From Psychrobacter ciconiae (GTDB lineage Bacteria > Pseudomonadota > Gammaproteobacteria > Pseudomonadales > Moraxellaceae), in contig NZ_CAJGYV010000001.1 of assembly GCF_904846055.1 (NCBI RefSeq), positions 1,302,001 through 1,366,000 of the forward strand: a stretch of 64,000 bases of DNA. The letters run 5' to 3'. The position numbers were made by a program, and so were the translations under genes. Below are positions 50,199 to 59,041 of this stretch, one piece after another; the stretch's first letter is position 1; every line of letters starts with the position of its first letter. The notes beneath the pieces were generated by a model. The model was not told the origin of the DNA. It made no database searches and saw only the letters and a list, made by a program, of their open reading frames with translations.

Positions 50199-52019
50199 TT
50201 AATCAAGGAAAGCAAAGCTGTCGATGTCCATCGCGGTCATACTCTCGCTTGGGGCGACCATGCTTTCGGCGTGACCTGAGGTTCGCGGCAGGATTTTGTC
50301 AAAGTAAAAATCTGCCGTTTGCACTTTAGCGGTGTAAAATTCGGGCGATTCCGTGCCGCCGTTTTTAAGCTTATCATAAGCAATCGCTGCCATCCGCGCC
50401 CAGTGGTAGCCCATCATCACGTAGCCTGAATACATCAAAAAGTCATCCGAGGCGGCGGAGATGATTTCGCGGTCTTTTCGAGCCATAAGCATGAGGCGGA
50501 CGGTCAAGGTGTTCCACTCAGCGCAAAGCTTGGTCAATGCCCAAACGAACTTGCGCATGTCTTTGTCAAGGGCGTACTCGCCGCACCATTTCATGATGTT
50601 CGAGGTGTAATCGCGGATGATTTTGCCTTTAGACTGCAAGATGACTTTACGACCTAATAAGTCAAGCGCTTGAACGCCGGTGGTGCCCTCGTACATGGTG
50701 GCAATTCGCGCGTCCCTTGCAATCAGCTCCATGCCCCACTCTTTAATGTAGCCGTGACCGCCGTAAACTTGCTGACCGTGTTTGGCAGCTTCAATCCCAA
50801 GTTCGGTTAAAAAGCCCTTTAAAATCGGCGTATAAAAACCAAGCTTGTCATCCCATTTGGCAAACTCCGCGTCGTCACCGTGGACGATACCTTGGGTCAT
50901 TTTGTCGGCGTAGCGCGCGGCGTGATAAATCATCGAGCGACCACCCTCAGCAAATGCCTTTTGGGTGAGCAGCATCCGGCGAACGTCAGCGTGATGGATG
51001 ATGGCATCAGCGACTTTGTCAGGGTCTTTAGCGCCTGACAGCGTTCGCATCGAGCGGCGCTCTTTGGCATAAGGTAGGGCGTTTTGAAAGGACAGCTCAG
51101 TATGCGCCAAACCTTCGATACCTGTACCGATGCGAGCGGTGTTCATAAAGGTAAACATGGCTTTAAGCCCTTTGTTTGGCTCACCAATCAAAAAGGCGGT
51201 CGCAGCATCAAAGTTGAGCACACAAGTTGCCGAGGAGCTGATGCCCATTTTGTGCTCAATCGAACCACAAGTGACGCCGTTACGTTCGCCTATTTCGCCG
51301 TCATCATTGGGCAAAAATTTTGGTACAATAAACAATGAGATGCCTTTGGTGCCCTCGGGCGCATCGGGCAGGCGTGCCAGCACAATATGAATGATGTTTT
51401 CGGTTAAATCATGCTCGCCGCTTGAGATAAAAATTTTCGTGCCCGAAAGCTTGTACGTACCGTCCTCTTGCGGGATGGCTTTGGATTTCACTTGTCCCAA
51501 ATCCGTGCCACATTGCGGCTCGGTTAGGCACATCGTTCCCGACCAGCTGCCTTCGACCAGCTTTGGCAAATACGTGTCTTTTTGCTCGTCAGTGCCGTAC
51601 TGCAACAGCGTATTGATACAGCCGGTCGATAGCCCAGGATACATCGCCCAAGGCCAGTTTGCCGTTCCGATCATTTCAGCTTTAATGAGGTTGAGCGACA
51701 TCGGCAAGTTCATGCCGCCGTACTCTTCAGGGTAGGAAATCCCTTGCCAGCCGCCCTCAACAAACTGGTCGTAAGCTTCTTTAAAGCCTTTTGGAGTGGT
51801 GACTTTGCCATCTTCAAAATGACAGCCTTCAGCATCAGCCGGCTGATAAATGGGCGCCAAGACATTTTCAGCGAAGTCTGCCATGCCCTGCAAAATCATA
51901 TCGACTGTTTCAGGGTCAGCATTTGCGCCATTGTCCAGCGTTTTATAATGCGCTTGAAAATCAAAAACGTCGTTGATTAAAAACTTAATATCACGGAGCG
52001 GGGCTTTATACGTTAGCAT
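50199..52019 (-). CDS. Acyl-CoA dehydrogenase (C-terminal-extended type)
   Basis: A 606-aa flavoprotein. ACAD core: EEYGGMNLPMSLNLIKAEMIG, MCLTEPQCGTDLGQVKSKA, LSGTKIFISSGEHDLTENIIH, and the catalytic Glu in ATMYEGTTGVQALDLLGRKV. The extra C-terminal domain and length match the DmdC/AcdA-like class with the 'acyl-CoA dehydrogenase C-terminal' domain. The first residues MLTYKAPLRDIKFLINDVFDF are characteristic of this class. It starts beta-oxidation of acyl- or related thioesters; chain length is not predictable. It stands alone with its own terminator. Confidence 0.93.
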   Translation of the reverse strand: MLTYKAPLRDIKFLINDVFDFQAHYKTLDNGANADPETVDMILQGMADFAENVLAPIYQPADAEGCHFEDGKVTTPKGFKEAYDQFVEGGWQGISYPEEYGGMNLPMSLNLIKAEMIGTANWPWAMYPGLSTGCINTLLQYGTDEQKDTYLPKLVEGSWSGTMCLTEPQCGTDLGQVKSKAIPQEDGTYKLSGTKIFISSGEHDLTENIIHIVLARLPDAPEGTKGISLFIVPKFLPNDDGEIGERNGVTCGSIEHKMGISSSATCVLNFDAATAFLIGEPNKGLKAMFTFMNTARIGTGIEGLAHTELSFQNALPYAKERRSMRTLSGAKDPDKVADAIIHHADVRRMLLTQKAFAEGGRSMIYHAARYADKMTQGIVHGDDAEFAKWDDKLGFYTPILKGFLTELGIEAAKHGQQVYGGHGYIKEWGMELIARDARIATMYEGTTGVQALDLLGRKVILQSKGKIIRDYTSNIMKWCGEYALDKDMRKFVWALTKLCAEWNTLTVRLMLMARKDREIISAASDDFLMYSGYVMMGYHWARMAAIAYDKLKNGGTESPEFYTAKVQTADFYFDKILPRTSGHAESMVAPSESMTAMDIDSFAFLD

Positions 52020-52357
52020 ATTGATATCTCTTATTATTTAATTTAAAAAAGTGGTTTAATTTAATAAAGGTGTTGTTAAAGAAGTTATCTGGTTTAAAAA
52101 ATGGCTTTCGTTAAAAAGTTATGATGACAATTTTTAGCGCCTAAGCCTATCAGTTATAGCAGTCAGTATAAAAGCTTGAGGGTGGTAAAACTACTATAGA
52201 TAACTTTTATTCATGCAAAATTAAATTTCGGATAATTTTTAATTATTATTCTGCAAAACTAAACTTAATCGCAAAGCTCAGAAACCTTGATAACCACCCT
52301 TACTAAGCTACGCCCAAATCAACTAAAGTCAAGTTCATTACCTTAGGATTTTCGTTT
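52020..52357. other. Divergent spacer upstream of the acyl-CoA dehydrogenase and FUSC genes
   Basis: About 340 bp, AT-rich, no gene. AGGGTGGT (52179-52186) and ACCACCCT (52293-52300), each next to AGCTT/AAGCT, form a widely spaced inverted repeat (about 52172-52309). Confidence 0.5.
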
Positions 52358-53440
52358 ATGATTTCAGACCGCGCGCGCCAATTATTCCAAGATGAGCTGC
52401 GCCACCTGTTTACCATCAATAAAAGCCGTAGACCGTGGCATATGCCCATCATAGCGGCGCTGACCATCAGCTTTCCGGTGTTTGTTGGGGCGTATTTTGG
52501 CGCGCTGCCCTCCGGAATAAAAGCGTCTTTGGGGGCAATGGTCATTTTAAATACGCCGCTTTTAGGCAGGCTTGGCGACAGAATCGTAACCTTGATGGCT
52601 TGGGGTTTTGCGATGTCGTTTTGTTTTGCGCTGGGGCTGGTGGCTCAGCAGTTGCCGGTGTTGCGACTTCCGGTATTTGCGATATTGAGCTTTGGGGTGG
52701 TGCTGTTTGGGCGCTATTATCAGCAAGCGCCGCCGGCAGGGCTGTTTATTTTGATGGCAGCAGCCATTGCGCTGTTTATTCCAGTACCGCTTGAGCATCT
52801 ATTTGTCGCCACAGGAATGGTGATGCTTGGCAGCGGCTTTGCGATATTTATCGGGCTGCTGTATTCGCTATTTTTGGTGGCAAGCCGACCCGTTTTGCCC
52901 AAGCCTGAGTTGGGTTATGTGCCCGATACCATCAGTGAAAGTTTGATGATTACGCTGTTTGTGATTATGGCGCTAAGCCTTGCGCTGCTTTTGAACATGA
53001 GCAATCCATACTGGGCGGCGGTCAGCTGTTTTATTATCCTGCAAGGCATTCATTTGCGCTCGATGTGGATTAAGCAGTTTCATCGCCTGCTTGGCACGAG
53101 CATTGGGATGGTACTTTCAGGGTGGTTGCTCAGCTTGGGCCTTGGCACTTGGGGAGTGGCGGCAATGATTTTGGCGATGATGCTTTGTATTGAATCGATG
53201 ATTGACCGCCATTATGCCATTGCCGTGATTTTTATTACGCCGTTGACCATTTTTATTGCCGAATTTGGCAGCGGCTTGCCGGTGAGTGCCGCGCATTCTC
53301 AAGCCATTATTAATGCAAGGCTGCTCGATACGGTGCTTGGCTGCGCGGTTGGCTTTGCAGGCGGCTGGGTGATTCACTCAACCAAATTACAAGCGCCCTT
53401 TCAAAAAATTGAGGCGTATTTGTTGGCAAAGTTTAGCTAG
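52358..53440 (+). CDS. FUSC-like (fusaric-acid-resistance-type) membrane protein
   Basis: A 360-aa integral membrane protein with about ten hydrophobic segments in two groups separated by the loop VASRPVLPKPELGYVPDTISE. The second half contains NPYWAAVSCFIILQGIHLRSMWIKQFHRLLGTSIGM, the FUSC/aromatic-acid exporter-type motif (NPYWA...R...R..GT..G). Likely an efflux component, without visible membrane-fusion or outer-membrane partners. The stop is only 2 bp from the convergent aroE stop. Confidence 0.85.
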   Translation: MISDRARQLFQDELRHLFTINKSRRPWHMPIIAALTISFPVFVGAYFGALPSGIKASLGAMVILNTPLLGRLGDRIVTLMAWGFAMSFCFALGLVAQQLPVLRLPVFAILSFGVVLFGRYYQQAPPAGLFILMAAAIALFIPVPLEHLFVATGMVMLGSGFAIFIGLLYSLFLVASRPVLPKPELGYVPDTISESLMITLFVIMALSLALLLNMSNPYWAAVSCFIILQGIHLRSMWIKQFHRLLGTSIGMVLSGWLLSLGLGTWGVAAMILAMMLCIESMIDRHYAIAVIFITPLTIFIAEFGSGLPVSAAHSQAIINARLLDTVLGCAVGFAGGWVIHSTKLQAPFQKIEAYLLAKFS

Positions 53441-53442
53441 CC

Positions 53443-54297
53443 TTATCTCCAAAAGCGGTCTCCTAAAGCGGGGTCTTGAAGCGCGGTTTTGGCTTTGTTG
53501 ACATCAGCGGCAAACCCTGTCCAAAGTAAAAAGCTTAGCGCCGCTTGACCTAACAGCATGCCAAAGCCGTCAGACGTTACCGCCCCTTTATTTTCAAAAT
53601 GGCTCAAAAACGGTAAGCTTTTGCCATACATCATGTCATAAGCCTTGCTACACGTTAAGCCGTCTGACAGCGGCAATTTGTCGCCGGTAAGCCCGATGGA
53701 GGTGGCGTTAATAATAATGTCAAAATCACCGGTTAACGCGCTGGTTTCGCAAGATTGAATGTCAGCGGCTTTGATTGTGGCGTTATTTTCACGCAAATCC
53801 GCAATCAAATCTTGCGCTTTAACCAGCGTTCGGTTAGCAAGAGTAATGCTCGCCACGCCGGCGTCAATGAGTGGCAAAATTACCCCGCGAGCCGCCCCGC
53901 CTGCACCAATGATCGCAATATTTGCGCCGGTTAACTGCCAATCCATACTTAACATATGATTGACCAAACCTTGACCATCAGTATTGTCGCCGATGAGCAC
54001 CTCGTTTTTATAATATAACGTATTGACCGCCCCTGCTGCCGCCGCGTTGTTTGACAGCTCACCATTTTTTTGACAATAATCAAACGCCATTTGCTTAAAC
54101 GGCACGGTAACGTTAGCGCCAATACCGCCGCCATTAAAAAACGCCTCAATGACTGCAATAAAGCTTGCCTCATCAGTTGGGCAAAGCTGGCGGGCGTAGC
54201 GGATATCAAGCCCTGCCTGATTAGCAAATGCTTGATGAATCATGGGCGATTTGCTGTGCGCAATGGGGTTGCCAATTACCATAAAATGAGCGGTCAT
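53443..54297 (-). CDS. aroE: Shikimate dehydrogenase
   Basis: A 284-aa NADP-dependent enzyme of aromatic amino-acid synthesis (3-dehydroshikimate to shikimate). Substrate-site SKSPMIHQAF in GNPIAHSKSPMI, catalytic Lys in GANVTVPFKQMAF, Asp in GDNTDGQGLVNHM, NADP loop IGAGGAARGVILPL and NRTLVKAQDL. I chose MTAHFMVIG (54297), which has AGGAG at a proper distance; the frame extends 20 residues further upstream. Confidence 0.95.
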   Translation of the reverse strand: MTAHFMVIGNPIAHSKSPMIHQAFANQAGLDIRYARQLCPTDEASFIAVIEAFFNGGGIGANVTVPFKQMAFDYCQKNGELSNNAAAAGAVNTLYYKNEVLIGDNTDGQGLVNHMLSMDWQLTGANIAIIGAGGAARGVILPLIDAGVASITLANRTLVKAQDLIADLRENNATIKAADIQSCETSALTGDFDIIINATSIGLTGDKLPLSDGLTCSKAYDMMYGKSLPFLSHFENKGAVTSDGFGMLLGQAALSFLLWTGFAADVNKAKTALQDPALGDRFWR

Positions 54298-54502
54298 AAA
54301 TGCTCCTGACAAAAAGTTATTGGGGCTCATCATAATCAATATTAAGCCTTTTAACAAACCTGCGCCAAATCAGATCGCCCTTAACAAATTTGCTTAATCC
54401 TTGATGATGATCTGTAACCTAAATGCTAGTCAAGGGCTAAGCAGTTGGGTAAACTTATGCCAATGATATGATTTTTTACACTTTTTAGTCTGAGACCTGC
54501 TT

Positions 54503-55156
54503 ATGCGTAACTTTGCTTTCACGACGGTCGCCCTTGCGATGACCTTAACCTCAAGCGCGCTGCTTTTAGGCTGTGACGACTCAAAAAAAGGCGTTATCGA
54601 AGAGGTCGCCTCCGATATTACAGCCGACGCAGCAACCGCCGTAAGCCCCGAGCCGGAAAATCAGCCAGTGGCCGTTGATGCAAGTGGCGAAGCTCTGCCC
54701 GCCGAGCCGGTCAACTATGATGTCAGTAGCTGGTCAAATGAAGCCGTCAGCCCAATCACTTTTAACGACTTGGATGAGATGAAAGCCGCCCTTGGCAAGG
54801 TGGTGACCACAGATGACAATAGCCTTGATTACGCCAGCAACATCGCCACCAAATACCGCTTTATGAGCGACGACGCGCCATATTTGGACTTGATTGACTC
54901 GGACAAATATTTGGAGATCGGCTGGTATTTTGCCAACCCAAACGACTCAGACAAAGAAAAAGAAATTAGCAAATCACACGCCAAGCACGTCTATACCCTT
55001 GCCCGAAAGCTCATGGGCGAAGATGGCGGTCGCAGTGTTGCTGATATTTTGGGCGGTCAAGTGATTAAAAACAAAACAATTGGTGGTCAAAAAATCGAAC
55101 TTGCCAAATGTGAGTTTTACAGCTGTATGCTCATTTTAAATAAAGCGGCAGGCTAA
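54503..55156 (+). CDS. Predicted lipoprotein, unknown function
   Basis: A 217-aa lipoprotein with signal peptide and lipobox LLLGC (Cys about 24). An acidic/Ala/Pro linker (residues 30-75) is followed by a folded region with ITFNDLDEMKAALGKVVTTD, YLEIGWYFANPNDSDKEKEISKSH, and VYTLARKLMGEDGGRSVADIL, ending with CEFYSC, so a disulfide is possible. I do not recognise a family. Six bp before pabC, so likely cotranscribed with it. Confidence 0.7.
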   Translation: MRNFAFTTVALAMTLTSSALLLGCDDSKKGVIEEVASDITADAATAVSPEPENQPVAVDASGEALPAEPVNYDVSSWSNEAVSPITFNDLDEMKAALGKVVTTDDNSLDYASNIATKYRFMSDDAPYLDLIDSDKYLEIGWYFANPNDSDKEKEISKSHAKHVYTLARKLMGEDGGRSVADILGGQVIKNKTIGGQKIELAKCEFYSCMLILNKAAG

Positions 55157-55162
55157 GCGTCC

Positions 55163-56053
55163 GTGCTGATTTACCCTAAAACGCGCCTTGATAATCCGCA
55201 GATAACGCTAGAGCACCGCGCTTTGGCTTACGGCGATGGCTTTTTCACCACGATGGGCGTCACAGGTGGCAATATTTTATGGGAAAGTTATCACCAAGCG
55301 CGACTGGCTGACCATGCGTTAGCGCTGCAATTAGAGTTGCCAATTTCTGAATTTTGGGAAGTAGTCAATAAAGCGGCTGAAAATATTGGCGAAGGGATGA
55401 TAAAGCTTATCATCAATCGTGACAGCCAAGCCGTCCGCGGTTATGGCTTTGGTGCTGATTTGCAAGGTCGAGCTTGTCAGGTTTGGTTAAAAGCAAGCAC
55501 AGCTCAGGTTGCCACCTCGTCTTATTGGCAACTTGACGACAGTATTAACATTCCCATTCAACCTTTGGGCGAAGCGATTTGTTTAACCGCTCAGCTTGCT
55601 CAATTTCCGACACCGTTAGCCGGAATAAAAAGTCTAAACTGCTTGGCAAACGTGCTGGCAGCAGGCGAGTTGCAAAAGTTTAAATCGGCTCAGCCAAATT
55701 TGGTTGAAGGCTTAGTTCGCGATTTAAACGATCATTGGGTCGAGGGGGTGATGAGCAATGTTTTTTATCAGTTGGCAGACAATGATCATAGTTTAGATAA
55801 CGATTATTTTTCGGGGCAATGGTTCACGCCGCCGCTTGAGCATTCCGGCGTTGATGGCGTGATGCGCCGCGTGATTATTGATAAAAGCCAAGAAAGCGGT
55901 CAGTCTATTATTCAGCGAAAGCTTGAAAATAATGATTTGCCGCAACTGTCAAAGCTGTTTTTTTGCAATGCCGTTCGCGGGGTGATGCCGATAGACAAGC
56001 TTTGGCTGTCGCAGGATTTTGCGGTTAAGTTGGTTAAATTTACTGGTATTTAG
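55163..56053 (+). CDS. pabC: Aminodeoxychorismate lyase
   Basis: A 296-aa PLP-dependent fold-IV enzyme producing 4-aminobenzoate for folate. RALAYGDGFFTTMGVTGGNILWE at the N terminus; PLP-binding Lys in LAGIKSLNCLANVLAA; GLVRDLNDHWVEGVMSNVFY; and the PLP-phosphate loop GVDGVMRRVII. It starts with GTG six bp after the lipoprotein. pabC normally leads directly into mltG and tmk; here a minus-strand DpnI-like gene intervenes 5 bp after its stop. Confidence 0.93.
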   Translation: MLIYPKTRLDNPQITLEHRALAYGDGFFTTMGVTGGNILWESYHQARLADHALALQLELPISEFWEVVNKAAENIGEGMIKLIINRDSQAVRGYGFGADLQGRACQVWLKASTAQVATSSYWQLDDSINIPIQPLGEAICLTAQLAQFPTPLAGIKSLNCLANVLAAGELQKFKSAQPNLVEGLVRDLNDHWVEGVMSNVFYQLADNDHSLDNDYFSGQWFTPPLEHSGVDGVMRRVIIDKSQESGQSIIQRKLENNDLPQLSKLFFCNAVRGVMPIDKLWLSQDFAVKLVKFTGI

Positions 56054-56058
56054 TTTTA

Positions 56059-56826
56059 TTAGTAACGCTTGCGGTACTTGCCGCGACCTAAAAACTCAAT
56101 CACGTCCTTATCGCGCAAAATTTGTAACTGCTGCCGAATTTTGTCTTTAATATGGCGATTGTTTGGGTGTTTTGATTGCAATACATCGGCAAATTGATAC
56201 ACCTCATTGAGATTAAAGTTTTCACTGAGACTATCAAGACATTGCCAAACATCAAGCGTCCAGCCACGCGCCAATTTTGATTGTTTTCGTAAAAATAACG
56301 ACTGATGAAATTGTTGCATGACCGTATTTTTGGTAATAATTTGCTGATTTTTGACCAAAAATACTTTGCCGAATTCTGGAACTTGGCGTAAATCAATGTT
56401 GCAGCCTACCCAACCGGCGCGGCGAGCGGTAGCGGCAAGGGGCTTTCTTTTGACAATCATTTCAGAGCTAAAAAAGTGCTTAGGAATGATTAAAAAATTT
56501 GTCACTTGCCATGAATCATAGGTTAAAAAGAAAAAGCTTGGGTTGCTCTCACTTTGGATGCGCTCAATCATGGTGGCATAAGCGCCATCATTGATGATGG
56601 TGCTAAATTTTGCTTGTTTACTTTTTAATTCAAATTGCTCAAGACAGCTTTGGCAATAAAAATCGGCAACGGGTTGATTGTTGGCAAAGTCAACCAGAGG
56701 TGATTGAGCGCAGTTAGGACAATAGCCATTATTTTTTAGCCAGTTTTCAGTTAATACGCGGGCAATCTGCGACTTCGACTGATAGTTTTTGGCAAGATGC
56801 GTATCAAAATCAAGCGTCATTATCAT
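56059..56826 (-). CDS. DpnI/Dam-replacing-family methyl-directed restriction endonuclease
   Basis: A 255-aa protein, nearly the length of DpnI (254). Zinc ligands C36-x2-C39 (GYCPNC) and C58-x2-C61 (FYCQSC) frame a PD-(D/E)xK nuclease site: Asp55 in PVADFYC, Glu66 and Lys68 in QFELKSK. The C-terminal 65 residues (DVWQCLDSLSENFNLNEVYQFAD, ILRDKDVIEFLGRGKYRKRY) look like the winged helix that reads Gm6ATC. It probably cuts adenine-methylated GATC, excluding DNA from Dam+ hosts. It is tail-to-tail with pabC, in the pabC-mltG gap. No methylase is nearby, as expected for this type. Confidence 0.85.
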   Translation of the reverse strand: MIMTLDFDTHLAKNYQSKSQIARVLTENWLKNNGYCPNCAQSPLVDFANNQPVADFYCQSCLEQFELKSKQAKFSTIINDGAYATMIERIQSESNPSFFFLTYDSWQVTNFLIIPKHFFSSEMIVKRKPLAATARRAGWVGCNIDLRQVPEFGKVFLVKNQQIITKNTVMQQFHQSLFLRKQSKLARGWTLDVWQCLDSLSENFNLNEVYQFADVLQSKHPNNRHIKDKIRQQLQILRDKDVIEFLGRGKYRKRY

Positions 56827-56979
56827 AGATTAGCCTTAATAAATTGCAGCACCGATTGGGTCTTTAAAAGTTTTAATATCCTGCAAATCGTCTTTTTTAT
56901 CAGCGCATTCTAGCGATTAGCATTGAAAAGCCGCGCGTTCAGTGCTAAATTCTAGCAAACTTCTGCCTTTTGAGTGGCC

Positions 56980-58269
56980 ATGACCAATCCGACCAACCGT
57001 CCCGACCCCAAAGACCATCAAGCCAATAAACCCAAATCCGTTTCAGATGAGCAAGGCTCAATACCTAAGGATGAGACAGTCGTCACTCCTGAGGCAAAAA
57101 GCGACAATGCTGCCCCTGAGGATTTTTTAATCAATGGCGAGGGCAAACCGCGAAACTATAAAAAAGACAACCCGTCGTTTTTTATGCAGCGCGGTTATCA
57201 AGTGCTGTTAGTTGCAGGATTGATTGCCGCTTTTTTATTGGTGATGATTTATCAGACGCTGTTTGGGCGCATCACTCAGCCTGCCAAAATGGTGACGATT
57301 GACGAGGGTCAAACTTATTATGGCTTAATTCCGCAGTGGCAATCGGTGCCGCTGTTTTCAGCAACCATCGCCAAATTGTATATCAAATCGCAAGTGAGCG
57401 CGCCGCTGCATGCCGGAACGTATCAACTGCCCGAAAACCCAACGATGGCAGAAGCCTTGCAAGTGCTGGCTCAAGGCGCAAAAGCGGCGGTCGTCAAAAT
57501 ACAAATCGTTGAAGGTAAAACGGCAAAGGACTTGTTCCAAACATTAAGGGACAACGACGCCATTAAAAAAGAAGTGTTGGTCGATGGTGCGGACAACGCC
57601 AGTATTGCCCGAGCGCTTGGCATGGATGACGCGCTGCCAGAGTCGGTTAAATCAAGCCCTGATTTTATCGTCAATCATAACCTTGAGGGCTGGTTTGCCC
57701 CCGATACTTATTATTACGATGAAGGCACAACCGACAAGCAGATTTTGACCGACCTTTATAAGCGCCAAAAAGACGCGCTCGATAAAGCGTGGCAAAGCCG
57801 CTCGGCAGGATTGCCGTACAACTCGCCGTATGAGGCGCTAATTATGGCGTCCATCATCGAAAAAGAAACCGGCGTCAGCGAAGAGCGACCGCTCGTGTCC
57901 GCGGTATTTAACAACCGCCTGAAAAAAAACATGCGGCTGCAAACTGACCCGACCATCATTTATGGCATGGGGGCGCGCTACGAGGGCAACATTCGCCGCC
58001 GCGACATTGATGAGGTGACCAGTTACAACACCTATCAAATTGATGGGTTACCGCCAACGCCCATTGCGCTGCCGTCAGCGGCGTCCATCGAGGCAACCTT
58101 ACATCCAGCCGACAGCGATGTGCTTTATTTTGTGGCAACTGGTCACGGCGGTCACAAGTTCACCACCTCGCTTAATGACCACAACCAAGCGGTCAAAGAC
58201 TATCTTGGCGTCATGCGTGAAAAAAAGGCGCAACAAAAACAAGCAGAAAGCGAAAACAATCAGCCATAA
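56980..58269 (+). CDS. mltG: Endolytic peptidoglycan transglycosylase MltG
   Basis: A 429-aa YceG/MltG protein. After a long charged cytoplasmic N terminus (about 75 residues, rich in Asp/Lys/Pro) comes one membrane helix (VLLVAGLIAAFLLVMIYQTL), a LysM-like region, then the catalytic domain with Glu in MASIIEKETGVSEERPLVSAVF, and GMGARYEGNIRRRDI, YQIDGLPPTPIALPS. It cleaves nascent glycan strands. ATG 56980 is preceded by GAGTGG; a GTG at 56974 is the alternative. The normal neighbour order mltG-tmk is kept. Confidence 0.95.
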   Translation: MTNPTNRPDPKDHQANKPKSVSDEQGSIPKDETVVTPEAKSDNAAPEDFLINGEGKPRNYKKDNPSFFMQRGYQVLLVAGLIAAFLLVMIYQTLFGRITQPAKMVTIDEGQTYYGLIPQWQSVPLFSATIAKLYIKSQVSAPLHAGTYQLPENPTMAEALQVLAQGAKAAVVKIQIVEGKTAKDLFQTLRDNDAIKKEVLVDGADNASIARALGMDDALPESVKSSPDFIVNHNLEGWFAPDTYYYDEGTTDKQILTDLYKRQKDALDKAWQSRSAGLPYNSPYEALIMASIIEKETGVSEERPLVSAVFNNRLKKNMRLQTDPTIIYGMGARYEGNIRRRDIDEVTSYNTYQIDGLPPTPIALPSAASIEATLHPADSDVLYFVATGHGGHKFTTSLNDHNQAVKDYLGVMREKKAQQKQAESENNQP

Positions 58270-58289
58270 TTTAAAAAGTTTAAAAAGCC

Positions 58290-58330
58290 TAATCAGTTTA
58301 ATAAGCTATGGCTGATTAAGTTTAATAAGC
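58290..58330 (+). repeat. Hairpin and short direct repeat between mltG and tmk
   Basis: TAATCAG (58290-58296)/CTGATTA (58312-58318) form a stem, and TTTAATAAGC occurs inside the loop and again just after it. No T-run; an RNA structure or a remnant of duplication. Confidence 0.4.
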
Positions 58331-58357
58331 AGTTAAACGTTAAAAAGTGATAAAAAA

Positions 58358-59005
58358 ATGATGAGCAAGCCCCATTTTCCTGCCCGATTTATCAGCTTTG
58401 AGGGCACTGAAGGCGTCGGCAAAACCACCGCCATCAAAGCGCTTGCGACAAAATTTGACGAGCTTGGCATTGATTATATCCAAACGCGTGAACCCGGTGG
58501 CAGTCCTTTTGCCGAAAAACTGCGGGCGCTACTGCTAGACCCTGCCACCCAAATTAATGACGACACCGAATTGCTGCTGATGTTTGCCGCTCGCAGTGAC
58601 CATTTACAATCGGTGATTTTGCCGGCGCTTAGTCAAAATAAATGGGTAATTTGCGACCGTTTTGTCGATTCCACCACCGCTTATCAAGGTTTTGGTCGTG
58701 GTTTTGGCGATGAGCGTTATTTGGCTAAAATTAATCAGCTCACCGAAAGCTTTGTCCCAAAACTGCCTGATTTGACCCTTTGGCTTGATTTGCCGGTAGA
58801 TTTAGGCATGAGCCGCGCCGGCAAGCGCAGTGCGGCTGACCGCTTTGAGCAACAGCAGCTTGAGTTTTTTAGTCGCGTTTATGACGGCTTTGCTTATTTG
58901 GCAAATCGCGAGGCAAGATTTTGCCGGATTGACGCTCAAGGCAATGCTGACGAGGTTGCTTTAAAAATTTGGCAAGCGGTTCAATCAAGATTGCTTACCA
59001 ATTAA
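58358..59005 (+). CDS. tmk: Thymidylate kinase
   Basis: A 215-aa P-loop kinase phosphorylating dTMP. Walker A FEGTEGVGKTTAIKAL; DRx motif CDRFVDSTTAYQGFGRG; TREPGGSPFAEKLRALLL; LID segment RAGKRSAADRFEQQ. Type II LID pattern as in E. coli. It follows mltG by 88 bp; holB, next in E. coli, is absent here because a convergent antiporter gene follows. Confidence 0.96.
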   Translation: MMSKPHFPARFISFEGTEGVGKTTAIKALATKFDELGIDYIQTREPGGSPFAEKLRALLLDPATQINDDTELLLMFAARSDHLQSVILPALSQNKWVICDRFVDSTTAYQGFGRGFGDERYLAKINQLTESFVPKLPDLTLWLDLPVDLGMSRAGKRSAADRFEQQQLEFFSRVYDGFAYLANREARFCRIDAQGNADEVALKIWQAVQSRLLTN

Positions 59006-59041
59006 ATAAATCCGCTTTTTAATAAAAATTGAGTAACGAAT

